A DNA stretch of 64,000 nt from JABSOG01 sp965277695 (GCA_965277695.1 CBDIDQ010000010.1:48678-112677), one strand, 5' to 3'. Counted from the first letter of the stretch, positions 42,886-52,665 are shown. Notes: generated by a model not told the origin, from the letters alone. Program-made: numbers and translations.

Positions 42886-45800
42886 ATGACCCAACCAACA
42901 ATAAAATCCTCTTACCTTACCCCGCTATTTTCGATGTTGCTGCTGTTTTTCAGCGGGCTGAGCGTCGCTGCTGATTTTGACCCCGGTGGTGATGAAGTCG
43001 ACCCGTTACATACCCCGTTGCTGGCGGACACCTTATTTGGTGATCATTTTGATACCCGCTCAGGTACTGGCACCTTTTCATTGTTTGATATTGATTTACC
43101 GGGTAATTCGGCGTTGCCAGTGCGGCTTAAACACCTTGAAGCGTTTACTCATGCCAACTCCAATCGGGCACAGGCGGGACCTTCGGCATTTCCTTCACCG
43201 CGTCAGCAGAAATTTGAATTCCCGGCGGTATATGGCATTGTTCCGGGTGATAACACTCGAACCCTGTGTTCCACACCAATACCGACTGAGTTAGCACGTA
43301 AGGCCGGATTTGGTCCTACGGCGATCATTGATGGTGTAGAGAGTCCCTTATTTCGTATCGATAGTCATGCTGAATACCCGGCAAACACCTCGTTTGTCAG
43401 CAAAGACCATTGGTTGATCAACTGCATCACTGACGCTGATGGTTATGAAGGTTTTCAAATCACCACCACCGCTGGATTGATTTACACCTTTGATATTGCC
43501 GATATTCATATCAATGATAATTACAGTCATCTGGTCACTGGGTTTATGTTGTATCCGTCGAAAATTACTGACCGTTTTGGCAATTGGGTGAGTTATGACT
43601 GGGGTTATCGCCGTGAAGGCTTAAGCACGGTACAGACAGGGAAAATGCCGCGCACCGAGACGTCACTAAACCTCGATTATCAGCATGTTTTGTTGTCGAT
43701 TAGCGCCAATGATGGCAGAAAAATCAGCCTCTCAGGGGCTGACGATGTGACGGTCACCGCCGCCGGGCGCACTTGGCAATATCATTACCAAACCGCGACT
43801 CAAGGTGCTGATAGCAATATTGCTCGTAGCAATCAACGTGAAGTGGTGTTGCCGGATAATTCACGTTTCATTGTATATGAAGAAGAAAACCGGGGAGTCA
43901 GTCCGCTGACTTATGCCTTTGTCATTGAACACCCGCAAGGCGCGGTGGCGCGTTATGACATGCGTGAATACGCCAGTTGTGGCAGCCGTGTTTGGGCGGC
44001 GTCCAATCGAGTGCCAGTGTATGATGACCCATGGGCAGATAGTGCCTGTTACGCGCCTTTTCCTGCCAGCTTTCCGGTTGCCGACCCGAGCAAAAGTTAT
44101 GTTATTGCGCTGAAAAAAGACAGTATTGAAGCAGTGACGCGCAAAACGCTGACCTTGAGTAATGGCAGTACACACATATTGGATATTGCTATTACCGACG
44201 GTTTTGAAACCACCGACGATCAAAGCAAAACAGACGTTAATAACACCCTACGCACGGTCACTTTTACCAGTCAGGATAAAATACACCGTTACAGCCACTA
44301 TCAGATTTGGGATCATCGTCAGGCATTATTAAAACGTGAGCAAATTACTGACCGTAAAAGCGCGGTGGTGTTGCAGCAAATCGATTATGACTATGAAACT
44401 GTTGACGCACCGGGTTACGCCTGTTTGTTTGCTGGGTGCCTGGATGCGGTTGAGCGTTACAACCGGATTAACTGGGATAAAATTCAACTCAAATCGCGGT
44501 TGAAAAAAATCACCACCACCATTGGTAGCGATAAATACTATAACGAAGCGCTGCAAAGCAATATTTATGATGCCGTCACTGAGCGCAAAGAATGGAATAA
44601 CTTCAACCACAAGGTGCGTTATAGTCGCTATGGTTTTCGTCACGATAAAACCAACTGGGTACTCAATCAATCCACCACCGTCGCTTTGTCAGGCGATGGC
44701 AGTAATTACACCACAGTCAACGAAACCACTTATCACAGCGCAACATTGGGTGAGGCAGATTATGCTGACCTGCCTTATCAAAGCAAAACGTTTGGTCAGT
44801 GGACCCGTCGTATTGCCAGCTATCACGCGGATGGTAATGCCCATCAAATTGAATTTAATGCATTATTAAAAAATGCCGCTGGTGCCGATACCGCCAAACA
44901 AAGATATCAAACTTTAAGCAATTATAAAGCGGGTCAAGCACAGACTCTGGTGCAATCGGCTCGTTACAATGATGCGGATACTATGACACAAACTCAGCTG
45001 GTGAATGACTTTGCTCAGCCAGTGAGCGTCACTGATTTTGATGGCAATACCACCGTCTACAGTTATGATGCGTTATCGCGGCTTAAAACCATCGACCCGG
45101 CTAATAGCTTTTGGTTGGATACCCTGCATACTTGGTCTGAAGTCGGCAATCAACCCCAATTGGTGAAAAGCCAATGTACGCTTAATGCCACTAAAGAGGC
45201 GTGCGTGAGTGGTACGTTGAGACACACGCAAACCCTCACTTTTGATAGCAAGCTTAGGGCAGTGAAGGTAGTCAATAAAGATCACCTGCTTGATATCAGT
45301 GTATTTGAAAAATTCAACTACAACGATGCAGGTAGAGTGACTTTTGCCGCCTATGCCGCTGATGACGACAGTCAAACCGATGGGATCAGCAGTAGTTATG
45401 ATGGTTTGCAGCGTATTCATACCATTAGCCAAAGTGGTGGCGGCACACAAACCAGCACATATTTAGCGGGCAACAAGCGCAAAGTTAATGACTTTAACGG
45501 CATCGATACTACCACCACGTATCTGGCTTACGGTGCACCGGATTATCGTCAGCCCAGTCATATCGCTTCACCCGAAAGCGTCACGACCACCTTAGCAATC
45601 GACTTGTTTGGTGATATCAACGCGATTACCCAGAGTGGACCAAATAAAGCGGGCACAGGTACTATCAGCCAGACTCAATACAACGTTTACGACAGCAATC
45701 GACAACTGTGTAAAGTGGTGCGCAAAGATGTTGGACAAAGCTATTACAGTTACAGCGTATTAGGGGAATTATTGGCTCGTGCTGAGGGCGTGACAGGCGG

Positions 45801-47640
45801 CACCACCAGTGATTGCACGGCTACCGTCAGTGCAGAGCAAACCATCAGTTACAACCTAGATAATCTGGGTAATCGTCGCACAGTTACCTATGGCGACAGT
45901 AGTCCGACTGTCAGTTATACCCTGAGTCACCAAGGAGATTTAACCGAATTAACCGCAGGGGCTGTCAGTCAAAGCTATCATTATAATGACCGTCATTTGC
46001 TCAAGGACGAAAGCCTGACGGTAGATGGTAAAACCTTCGCCCTGACTTATGGTTATGACAACATGGGTTTTACCTCATCGTTGCAATATCCCAATCAGGA
46101 TATGGTGAATTATGCCCCCAATGCGTTTGGTCAAGCGACAAAGGCCACGCGTAGTGGTCAAAACTATGTCACAGCGGCTGACTATTACCCCAATGGTCGG
46201 ATTAAAAACTTCACCTATGGTAACGGTATTGTTCGTCATGTGACGCTTAACAGTCGTCAGCTGCCAAACAATATTACCGATGCCAAACCGGAGGGCGTGA
46301 CAGCCTTCAAGCAAAGTTATACCTATGACAATAACCAAAACCTCAAATCGATTATTGATGGCATCAACAACAGTTTTAACCTCGATACCCTGAGCTATGA
46401 CGGATTGAATCGCCTGACAGGGGCCACGGGGGTCACCGCTGGTTACGGCAACAGTGCCATTGATTACGACGGTTTGGGCAATATTACCCGCTACAGCAGC
46501 AAAGGTCATAACCTCGATTACACCTATAACACCGCCATCAACCGACTCACCAGTGTCACCGATAGCGTTGGCAGCACCAGCTTTACGGGTGCCTACGATG
46601 ATCGGGCTAATGTCACCAACAACGGCAAACGTAGTTTCACCTTCAACCGGGCAAACCAGTTAATCGCGTCGGGCAGCAACCGTTATGTTTATGATGGTCA
46701 CAGCCGCCGCGTTAAAGTCAGCGACAGCAAAGGCACCAGTTACAGTGTTTACAGTCGTAGTGGTCAAATGTTATACCGCGAACTCAATGGCAATGGTGTC
46801 ATGCATATCTACTTTGATAAGCACATTGTTGCCAAAGACGGCATAATGCCGGTCAATGCCAACGGCAACAGCCAGCAACATCATCGTCCTTATGGCGAGC
46901 CAATAGAGCCGCCCAAAGATGATATTGGTTATGCGGGCCATAAATTCGACACGGATTTGGGCTTGAGTTACATGCAGCAACGGTATTATGATCCGAGCAT
47001 TGGTCGTTTCATCAGTAACGACCCACTGGGATTCAGAGGTGTACACTCGTTTAACCGTTACGCCTATGCCAACAACAATCCCTATAAATTTGTCGACCCG
47101 GATGGTCGCAATGCAGTGATCAAACTGCTCAGACGCACCTATCACCACAATGGTAATGTGGTTGAAGCCGCTTATGACGTCAGCGGTGAATTAATCACCG
47201 TATTTGCACCGAGCTCCACCCCATTTGAACGGATTGAATCGGCTATCTCGCTAGTCTCACCGGTTGATTTAAACGATGTGAAAAAGTTTAAGGCAATGCT
47301 TGAAACGGTTAAGAAGAAATATGGCGGCAGGAAAGGTAATGCCCTGACTCGGGCGTTGAATATGGCGATTCAAAAGACGATTAAGGATAAAGGGGGTAAT
47401 ACTTCAGATGGATTTAATCGCGGACGAGAAAAGCGGCATACTAATGGCGGTAAAGGTAAAGGGTCTTCTAGATATTCAGATGGTACTGCCGTTGATGAAA
47501 ATGGCAATGCATTTGAAGTACAAACGGTGGATACCAAAGCCGATGGTACGATGACGACTCGTGAAACCGAGGCAGCAGCAGATATTGCTGACATGTCAAA
47601 AAGCCCGGTGGTCTGTTATATGAAATCTTGTGATAATTAA
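42886..47640 (+). CDS. exported RHS-repeat polymorphic toxin
   Basis: 1584 residues. The N-terminus is a Sec signal peptide (MTQPTIKSSY... ending LSVAA), so export is Sec-dependent rather than by a VgrG/PAAR-type spike, which is absent. A long cage of YD/RHS repeats follows (YSYDALSRLKTID, LSYDGLNRLTGAT and others). The RHS-associated core is at about residues 1344-1408 (GYAGHKFDTDLGLSYMQQRY, GRFISNDPLG, NPYKFVDPDGRN). After the core a 176-residue tip (from AVIKLLRRTY) is the toxin. Its end has SSRYSDGTAVDENGNAFEVQ: an Asp then E-x-Q spacing seen in some PD-(D/E)XK nucleases, a tentative call. Three candidate immunity genes follow directly. Confidence 0.88.
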   Translation: MTQPTIKSSYLTPLFSMLLLFFSGLSVAADFDPGGDEVDPLHTPLLADTLFGDHFDTRSGTGTFSLFDIDLPGNSALPVRLKHLEAFTHANSNRAQAGPSAFPSPRQQKFEFPAVYGIVPGDNTRTLCSTPIPTELARKAGFGPTAIIDGVESPLFRIDSHAEYPANTSFVSKDHWLINCITDADGYEGFQITTTAGLIYTFDIADIHINDNYSHLVTGFMLYPSKITDRFGNWVSYDWGYRREGLSTVQTGKMPRTETSLNLDYQHVLLSISANDGRKISLSGADDVTVTAAGRTWQYHYQTATQGADSNIARSNQREVVLPDNSRFIVYEEENRGVSPLTYAFVIEHPQGAVARYDMREYASCGSRVWAASNRVPVYDDPWADSACYAPFPASFPVADPSKSYVIALKKDSIEAVTRKTLTLSNGSTHILDIAITDGFETTDDQSKTDVNNTLRTVTFTSQDKIHRYSHYQIWDHRQALLKREQITDRKSAVVLQQIDYDYETVDAPGYACLFAGCLDAVERYNRINWDKIQLKSRLKKITTTIGSDKYYNEALQSNIYDAVTERKEWNNFNHKVRYSRYGFRHDKTNWVLNQSTTVALSGDGSNYTTVNETTYHSATLGEADYADLPYQSKTFGQWTRRIASYHADGNAHQIEFNALLKNAAGADTAKQRYQTLSNYKAGQAQTLVQSARYNDADTMTQTQLVNDFAQPVSVTDFDGNTTVYSYDALSRLKTIDPANSFWLDTLHTWSEVGNQPQLVKSQCTLNATKEACVSGTLRHTQTLTFDSKLRAVKVVNKDHLLDISVFEKFNYNDAGRVTFAAYAADDDSQTDGISSSYDGLQRIHTISQSGGGTQTSTYLAGNKRKVNDFNGIDTTTTYLAYGAPDYRQPSHIASPESVTTTLAIDLFGDINAITQSGPNKAGTGTISQTQYNVYDSNRQLCKVVRKDVGQSYYSYSVLGELLARAEGVTGGTTSDCTATVSAEQTISYNLDNLGNRRTVTYGDSSPTVSYTLSHQGDLTELTAGAVSQSYHYNDRHLLKDESLTVDGKTFALTYGYDNMGFTSSLQYPNQDMVNYAPNAFGQATKATRSGQNYVTAADYYPNGRIKNFTYGNGIVRHVTLNSRQLPNNITDAKPEGVTAFKQSYTYDNNQNLKSIIDGINNSFNLDTLSYDGLNRLTGATGVTAGYGNSAIDYDGLGNITRYSSKGHNLDYTYNTAINRLTSVTDSVGSTSFTGAYDDRANVTNNGKRSFTFNRANQLIASGSNRYVYDGHSRRVKVSDSKGTSYSVYSRSGQMLYRELNGNGVMHIYFDKHIVAKDGIMPVNANGNSQQHHRPYGEPIEPPKDDIGYAGHKFDTDLGLSYMQQRYYDPSIGRFISNDPLGFRGVHSFNRYAYANNNPYKFVDPDGRNAVIKLLRRTYHHNGNVVEAAYDVSGELITVFAPSSTPFERIESAISLVSPVDLNDVKKFKAMLETVKKKYGGRKGNALTRALNMAIQKTIKDKGGNTSDGFNRGREKRHTNGGKGKGSSRYSDGTAVDENGNAFEVQTVDTKADGTMTTRETEAAADIADMSKSPVVCYMKSCDN

Positions 47641-47656
47641 TAATAGGAAAATTAAA

Positions 47657-48199
47657 ATGAGTGCGTTATGCGAAGAATTTTACGCTGATGAAGACGATTT
47701 GGCGGTACTTCTCAGTGAATTTACCAAATTAGGTGATTTCAAATATATAGAGATGGACAGTCAGCTGAATGAGGAGAATAAGTGTTATAAGGATGCAATT
47801 CATATACTTGAGCAAGATAAATGGATGACGAAAAGTCGCAGATGTAATTTTTTGGTAGTCGATAGTTCGGCTTCTCTTATGTCAGATATTCTTGATAAGT
47901 CCGATGGCAGTGGTCGGATAATTAGTATACATCAAGGTTTTAATTTAGATTCGATTGTTCTTAAGCTTGGCGGAACTAAAGAAAACAATACTTTGATAGC
48001 CAGTGTAGTTGACACTATAGGTGACACCACCAGAGCCAAAGAAATTCAAAAAATGTTCAGAAAAGTGGTGATGAAGCAGAGCAAAAAAATCAGTGATACC
48101 CGAGTAATGCCTAATGCGATGGAAAAACTCAAAGTGGGCTGGCGATTGACCGCAGGTTTAGGTTACCCAGATTTCAGAGATGTGAAGTTGCCAGAGTAA
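47657..48199 (+). CDS. candidate immunity protein, copy 1
   Basis: 180 residues from ATG 47657 (MSALCEEFYADEDDLAVLLS), with TAGGA upstream; an upstream frame extension overlaps the toxin stop and is less likely. It is acidic at the start, has no signal peptide, and no family is recognised. Position 16 bases after an RHS toxin gene is the standard place for the immunity gene. The cysteines, GDFKYIEM, LGGTKENNTLIASVVDTIGD, KQSKKISDTRVMPNAMEKL and the GWRLTAGL end are shared by all three copies. About 96% identical to copy 3. Confidence 0.75.
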   Translation: MSALCEEFYADEDDLAVLLSEFTKLGDFKYIEMDSQLNEENKCYKDAIHILEQDKWMTKSRRCNFLVVDSSASLMSDILDKSDGSGRIISIHQGFNLDSIVLKLGGTKENNTLIASVVDTIGDTTRAKEIQKMFRKVVMKQSKKISDTRVMPNAMEKLKVGWRLTAGLGYPDFRDVKLPE

Positions 48200-48220
48200 C
48201 TAACGAATTGGAATGAAAAA

Positions 48221-48760
48221 ATGTGTGCACGACGAGCCGAGTTTTACGGCGATGAAGAAGACTTGACGGTTATTCTTAATGAGTTCACTAAATTAGGTGA
48301 TTTTAAGTATATAGAGATGAGTAGTTCGCTTAACCAAGAAAATAAGTGTTATAAAGATGCTATTCATTTATTGGAGCAAGAATGGTATACAAATAATATA
48401 CGTTGTATGTTTTTGGTGGCTGACGCTCATACTGAGTTGATTTCTTATCCCATTGATATGGTTGATGGCAGTGGTTATAAGATAAAAATAAATCAGGGTC
48501 TTAATTTTGAAACAATATGTATCAACTTAGGTGGCACAGTTGAAAACAATATTCTTATCGCCAGTATGGTCGATACACTTGGCGATTCTGACAGAGCCAA
48601 AGAAATGCATACCCTGTTTAAAAAAGTGATCACCAAACACAGCAAAAAAGTCGGTGATACTCGGGTAATGCCTAGTGCGATAGAAAAGCTCAAAGGGGGT
48701 TGGCGACTGACCCCGGGTTTAGACCGCCCTAGCTTAAGGGATGTGAAATTGCCGGAATGA
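48221..48760 (+). CDS. candidate immunity protein, copy 2 (diverged)
   Basis: 179 residues from ATG 48221 (MCARRAEFYGDEEDLTVILN). It clearly belongs to the same family as copies 1 and 3 (TKLGDFKYIEM, LGGTVENNILIASMVDTLGD, SKKVGDTRVMPSAIEKLKGGWRLTPGL) but differs throughout, most in the middle (residues about 50-90), where the toxin- or variant-specific face might lie. It starts 21 bases after copy 1. It may neutralise a different toxin variant; that is inference. Confidence 0.72.
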   Translation: MCARRAEFYGDEEDLTVILNEFTKLGDFKYIEMSSSLNQENKCYKDAIHLLEQEWYTNNIRCMFLVADAHTELISYPIDMVDGSGYKIKINQGLNFETICINLGGTVENNILIASMVDTLGDSDRAKEMHTLFKKVITKHSKKVGDTRVMPSAIEKLKGGWRLTPGLDRPSLRDVKLPE

Positions 48761-48780
48761 GCAAAAGGTTGAGATAGCAA

Positions 48781-49326
48781 ATGAGTGCGTTATGCGAAGA
48801 ATTTTACGCTGATGAAGACGATTTGGCAGTGCTTCTGAGTGAATTTACTAAATTAGGTGATTTCAAATATATAGAGATGTACAGTCAGCTGAATGAGGAG
48901 AATAAGTGCTATAAGGATGCAATTCATATACTTGAGCAAGATAAATGGATGACGAAAAGTCGCAGATGTAATTTTTTGGTAGTCGATAGTTCGGCTTCTC
49001 TTATGTCAGATACTGTTGATAGATCTGATGGCAGTGGTCGGATAATTAGTATACATCAAGGTTTTAATTTAGATTCGATTGTTATTAAGCTTGGCGGAAC
49101 TAAAGAAAACAATACTTTGATAGCCAGTGTAGTTGACACTATAGGTGACACCACCAGAGCCAAAGAAATTCAAAAAATGTTCAGAAAAGTGGTGATGAAG
49201 CAGAGCAAAAAAATCAGTGATACCCGAGTAATGCCTAATGCGATGGAAAAACTCAAAGCGGGCTGGCGATTGACCGCAGGTTTAGGTTACCCAGATATTA
49301 GAGATGTGAAATTGCCGGAATTATAG
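48781..49326 (+). CDS. candidate immunity protein, copy 3
   Basis: 181 residues from ATG 48781, with AAGG upstream and 20 bases after copy 2. It differs from copy 1 at about seven positions (for instance Asp to Tyr in IEM-D/Y-SQL, and ILDKS to TVDRS) and has one extra C-terminal Leu. The DNA is nearly identical too, so copies 1 and 3 are a recent duplication flanking the older copy 2. No toxin fragment lies between the copies. Confidence 0.72.
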   Translation: MSALCEEFYADEDDLAVLLSEFTKLGDFKYIEMYSQLNEENKCYKDAIHILEQDKWMTKSRRCNFLVVDSSASLMSDTVDRSDGSGRIISIHQGFNLDSIVIKLGGTKENNTLIASVVDTIGDTTRAKEIQKMFRKVVMKQSKKISDTRVMPNAMEKLKAGWRLTAGLGYPDIRDVKLPEL

Positions 49327-49428
49327 GTGATCGTGAACTCGCAGGCGTGGCATAAATACCCCCGTAGGTAGGGCATTTATGCCCGCAGGGAGCCGAAGCA
49401 AGTGAGACCCACCCGCCGACATCAACCC

Positions 49429-49449
49429 CAAAAAGCGGATAAATCCGCT
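49429..49449 (-). terminator. intrinsic terminator of cysQ
   Basis: On the minus strand AGCGGAT-tt-ATCCGCT is followed by TTTTT, 20 bases past the cysQ stop. Another palindrome, GGGCATTTATGCCC (49371-49384), lies nearer the immunity genes and may serve the plus strand. The gap 49327-49468 holds no gene. Confidence 0.65.
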
Positions 49450-49468
49450 GCCTACAAGGGGGATAAAC

Positions 49469-50233
49469 TCACCCCACCACAAAATACCCATTTAATAAAG
49501 AATCCTTGGTATTATAACGAAAAGCCACGCCATCCATATCGGTGACGGTGGCACCGGCGGCTTCGGCGATGCATTGGCCAGCACCGGTGTCCCATTCCAT
49601 GGTGGGGCCGAGGCGGGGGTAGATGTCGGCGAGACCTTCGGCAACTAGGCAGAATTTTAATGAGCTGCCAACGCTGACCATTTCATAGTTGTCGTAGCGT
49701 TTGAGGTATTCGGCGGTGTCTGGGCTCGGATGTGAGCGACTGCCGACGATGCGCAGTTTTGCGCCAGCTGCTGGGGCTTTAACTTTTAACTCGCTGGTGG
49801 TGCCATCGTCTGTGGTTAACCAGCAGCCGCTGTTGATGTCGGCGGCGTAGAGTTTTTTCAATACCGGGGCATAAACCACTGACAGGGTAGGGGCGTGGTT
49901 TTCGATTAATGCGATGTTGACGGTGAATTCGCCGTTCTTTTTGATGAATTCTTTGGTGCCGTCAAGCGGGTCAACTAGCCAGTAGCGGTCCCAGCTTTTT
50001 CTGGTTGACCAATCGATGTCTGCTGATTCCTCAGACAAAATCGGCAGCTCTGGTGTTAGTTTGGCCAACTGCTCACAAATCAAATTATGCGCGGCTAAGT
50101 CGGCTTCGGTTAGCGGGCTGTGATCTGACTTTTCGGTGATTTCAAAATCACGCTGATAAATACTCATGATGGCGTCGCCAGCTTGTAGGGCGACTTGTTT
50201 GAGGTCGTCGAGCAGTTGCTTTCGTTCAGTCAT
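49469..50233 (-). CDS. cysQ: 3'(2'),5'-bisphosphate nucleotidase CysQ
   Basis: 254 residues from ATG 50233 (MTERKQLLDD); ATG 50245 in the same frame is an alternative. Inositol-monophosphatase fold with metal motifs LSEESAD, WLVDPLDGTKEF and MEWDTGAGQC. It hydrolyses PAP, the by-product of PAPS reduction, to AMP and phosphate, relieving inhibition of sulfur assimilation. It overlaps cysC by 8 bases (ATGACTGA) and is the last gene of the sulfate block. Confidence 0.93.
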   Translation of the reverse strand: MTERKQLLDDLKQVALQAGDAIMSIYQRDFEITEKSDHSPLTEADLAAHNLICEQLAKLTPELPILSEESADIDWSTRKSWDRYWLVDPLDGTKEFIKKNGEFTVNIALIENHAPTLSVVYAPVLKKLYAADINSGCWLTTDDGTTSELKVKAPAAGAKLRIVGSRSHPSPDTAEYLKRYDNYEMVSVGSSLKFCLVAEGLADIYPRLGPTMEWDTGAGQCIAEAAGATVTDMDGVAFRYNTKDSLLNGYFVVG

Positions 50234-50825
50234 TGATAAGGCCATTGTTGGTAAGGTAAGTTATGATTTTATCGACGCTTTGGGCCACGCTCAATTCGTC
50301 GGTTTTTAAGTGCAGCTCGGGATTTTCAGGGCTTTCATATACCGAGTCAATGCCAGTGAAGTTTTTTATTTCACCGCGTAATGCTTTGGCATACAAACCT
50401 TTGGGATCTCTTTGCGCACACACGTCAAAAGGGGTATCAACAAACACTTCGATAAACTCACCTTGTGGCACTAAATCTCTGACACTTTGACGCTCAGCAC
50501 GGTGGGGCGAGATAAAGGCTGACAAGGTGATTTGTCCGGCATCGGTCATCAGTTTGGCCACTTCGCCCACTCGGCGAATGTTCTCTTGACGGTCGTCATC
50601 GCTAAAGCCTAAATCTTTACACAAACCATGTCTGACGTTATCGCCATCGAGTAGATAGGTTTTTATATTGCGTTGATGCAGCGATTGCTCTAATGCGTCG
50701 GCGATGGTGGATTTGCCCGAAGCACTCAAACCGGTAAACCAGATGATCGCGGTTTTATGCTGGTTTTGAGCTTGTCGTTGGGCTTTGGTGACGGCATGAT
50801 TATGCCAGACGATATCTTCTTTCAT
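50226..50825 (-). CDS. cysC: adenylylsulfate (APS) kinase
   Basis: 199 residues from ATG 50825 (MKEDIVWHNHAV); a TTG three codons earlier is possible but unlikely. P-loop GLSASGKST, the DGDNVRHGLCKDLGF and FISPHRAERQ blocks (the Ser of the latter accepts phosphate in the reaction), and DPKGLYAKALRGEI. It makes PAPS from APS. It is separate from CysN here, not fused. It lies between the SLC13 transporter and cysQ. Confidence 0.95.
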   Translation of the reverse strand: MKEDIVWHNHAVTKAQRQAQNQHKTAIIWFTGLSASGKSTIADALEQSLHQRNIKTYLLDGDNVRHGLCKDLGFSDDDRQENIRRVGEVAKLMTDAGQITLSAFISPHRAERQSVRDLVPQGEFIEVFVDTPFDVCAQRDPKGLYAKALRGEIKNFTGIDSVYESPENPELHLKTDELSVAQSVDKIITYLTNNGLIND

Positions 50826-50880
50826 GAACTGCAATGACCTTATTTAAACTGGAGCTAAAACGAAAATTAAAGCGCAAATA

Positions 50881-52623
50881 TTAGAACGGGAAAACCATTG
50901 GGATCACCGTTAATGCGGTGAACGTATAAGCCAATGAGGTTGGTATACCTAAAATTAGGTAATCGCTAAAGCGGTATTGTCCGGCACTATAAACCATCAG
51001 GTTGGTCTGATAACCATAGGGCGAAACAAAGCTGGCTGAGGCACCAAACACCACCGCCATAATAAATGGCATCGGGCTGACATCAAAGCTGATGGCCAAG
51101 CTGTAAGCGATAGGAAAAACCAGTGCCGCAGCGGCATTGTTAGTAATGAGTTCAGTGAACAGCAAGGTTAGCAGGTAGATGGCAATAAATGCCCCGAGTG
51201 GCCCCCAACCATTAATATAATAAATCAACTGGTCGGTGATGAGCTGAGCAACGCCAGTATTGATCATCAATTGCGCTAAACCAATCGCCGAGCCAACGAT
51301 AATAAATAACTCAATAGGAAAGCGTCGCTGCACTTCTTTGGTGGTGATCACACCAGAAACAATATAACCGATTAGTAACAGCAATAAGCCTTTTTCTAGC
51401 GGTAACAGGCCGATAATGGATGCGGTTAGCATCAATAAAAAACTGCTGACAATGACAGTGCTAGTCTGCAAGCTGAAATGCTGCTGTAATTCGATACCAC
51501 TGACATAAACAAATTCTTTATTGAGGGTTTTGTTTTTAAATTCGCTGCCTGGTGCGAGGATCAGCGAGTCGCCTGGTTGGAGTTTGATACTACCCAAACC
51601 ACCTTCAAGCCGAGTATGACCCCGACGAATGGCAATAACCGCAGCATCAAACTTTTCTCTGAAACGCACTTCTTTAAGGGTCTTGCCAGCGATATTACCG
51701 CTGTGGCTGATCACCACTTCAACCATTTCATTGGTAGGGGCAATTTCGTGATCAGGGCTTATCAGTTGCAAGCCTTTGAATTGCGCCAGTTTATGGGCGC
51801 TGTTGATATCGCCAACAAATAATAATACATCGTTTTCAAGCAAAACTTCATCAGGACCCACGGCGACGATATGCAAACCATCACGGATGATCTCAGCTAA
51901 AAACAGCGATTTTAATTGTCGCAAGCCATTTTCTTCGACGGTTTTGCCAATCATTTTGGTTTTTGCGGTGACTTTAGCTTCTAGGTAAAAAGGCACTTCT
52001 TCTTCTTTTTTTACCTCGTATTCTGGCAGTTTGCGCGAAAATATCACCACTGTCAGCAAGCCCACAGTTAACACCGCTAAGCCGACCAAAGTGAAGTCAA
52101 AAAAGCCTAATGGTTTGAGTCCGGCATCTTCAACAAAACCGTTAACGATAAGGTTGGTCGAGGTGCCAATGAGTGTCAGTGTGCCGCCTAAAATTGCGGT
52201 GTAAGACAAGGGTAATAACAGTCTGGATGGTGCGTGTGAAGTGTTTTCTTTTACCGCGTTGATCATGGTGGCGACTACCGCCGTATTATTGATGAACGAG
52301 GATAAAAACGCGGTAGATAAGCCTAACCGCGTAATTGAATGGGATAAGCTGCCTCGGGCTATCTGGGCGCTGAGCCAACCCACTAAGCGGGTTTTTTCAA
52401 TTGCCAGCGAGGCGGTTAATAACATCATTAAGGTAATTAATGAGACGTTGGTAAAATTGACCAGCATCACATCCAATTCGATTAAGCCGGTCAAAAAACT
52501 CAAGGTGATGGCAGAAAAAAACAACAGCGCCGGGTTGAGTTTGGTGGTGATCAATGCCGCCACTAAACTCAACATGATCCCTATCAAGGTGAGTTGTTCA
52601 AAACTAATGCCAAAGTTTGCCAT
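50881..52623 (-). CDS. SLC13/DASS-family transporter with two TrkA_C domains, probable sulfate uptake
   Basis: 580 residues from ATG 52623 (MANFGISFEQ), with AGGACA upstream. Membrane helices make up the first ~200 residues (SFINNTAVVATMINAV and GTSTNLIVNGF motifs of the DASS family), two cytosolic TrkA_C (RCK_C) domains lie at about 205-375 (KMIGKTVEENGLRQL, GKTLKEVRFREKF), and a second membrane half ends with TNNAAAALVFPIAYSLA and SPYGYQTNLMVYSAG. Related carriers move sulfate with Na+ or H+. Its place between cysN and cysC makes sulfate import the most likely role (inference). It would replace a CysPTWA ABC importer, which is absent here. Confidence 0.85.
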   Translation of the reverse strand: MANFGISFEQLTLIGIMLSLVAALITTKLNPALLFFSAITLSFLTGLIELDVMLVNFTNVSLITLMMLLTASLAIEKTRLVGWLSAQIARGSLSHSITRLGLSTAFLSSFINNTAVVATMINAVKENTSHAPSRLLLPLSYTAILGGTLTLIGTSTNLIVNGFVEDAGLKPLGFFDFTLVGLAVLTVGLLTVVIFSRKLPEYEVKKEEEVPFYLEAKVTAKTKMIGKTVEENGLRQLKSLFLAEIIRDGLHIVAVGPDEVLLENDVLLFVGDINSAHKLAQFKGLQLISPDHEIAPTNEMVEVVISHSGNIAGKTLKEVRFREKFDAAVIAIRRGHTRLEGGLGSIKLQPGDSLILAPGSEFKNKTLNKEFVYVSGIELQQHFSLQTSTVIVSSFLLMLTASIIGLLPLEKGLLLLLIGYIVSGVITTKEVQRRFPIELFIIVGSAIGLAQLMINTGVAQLITDQLIYYINGWGPLGAFIAIYLLTLLFTELITNNAAAALVFPIAYSLAISFDVSPMPFIMAVVFGASASFVSPYGYQTNLMVYSAGQYRFSDYLILGIPTSLAYTFTALTVIPMVFPF

Positions 52624-52665
52624 CACGTGTCCTGTCAATAATGCCTTGTTAATGGTCCTGACAGC

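Noticed and set aside
42886..47640. Type VI secretion cargo
   Set aside because: The protein has a Sec signal peptide and no PAAR or VgrG domain, and no type VI genes are in the window, so T6SS delivery is not supported.
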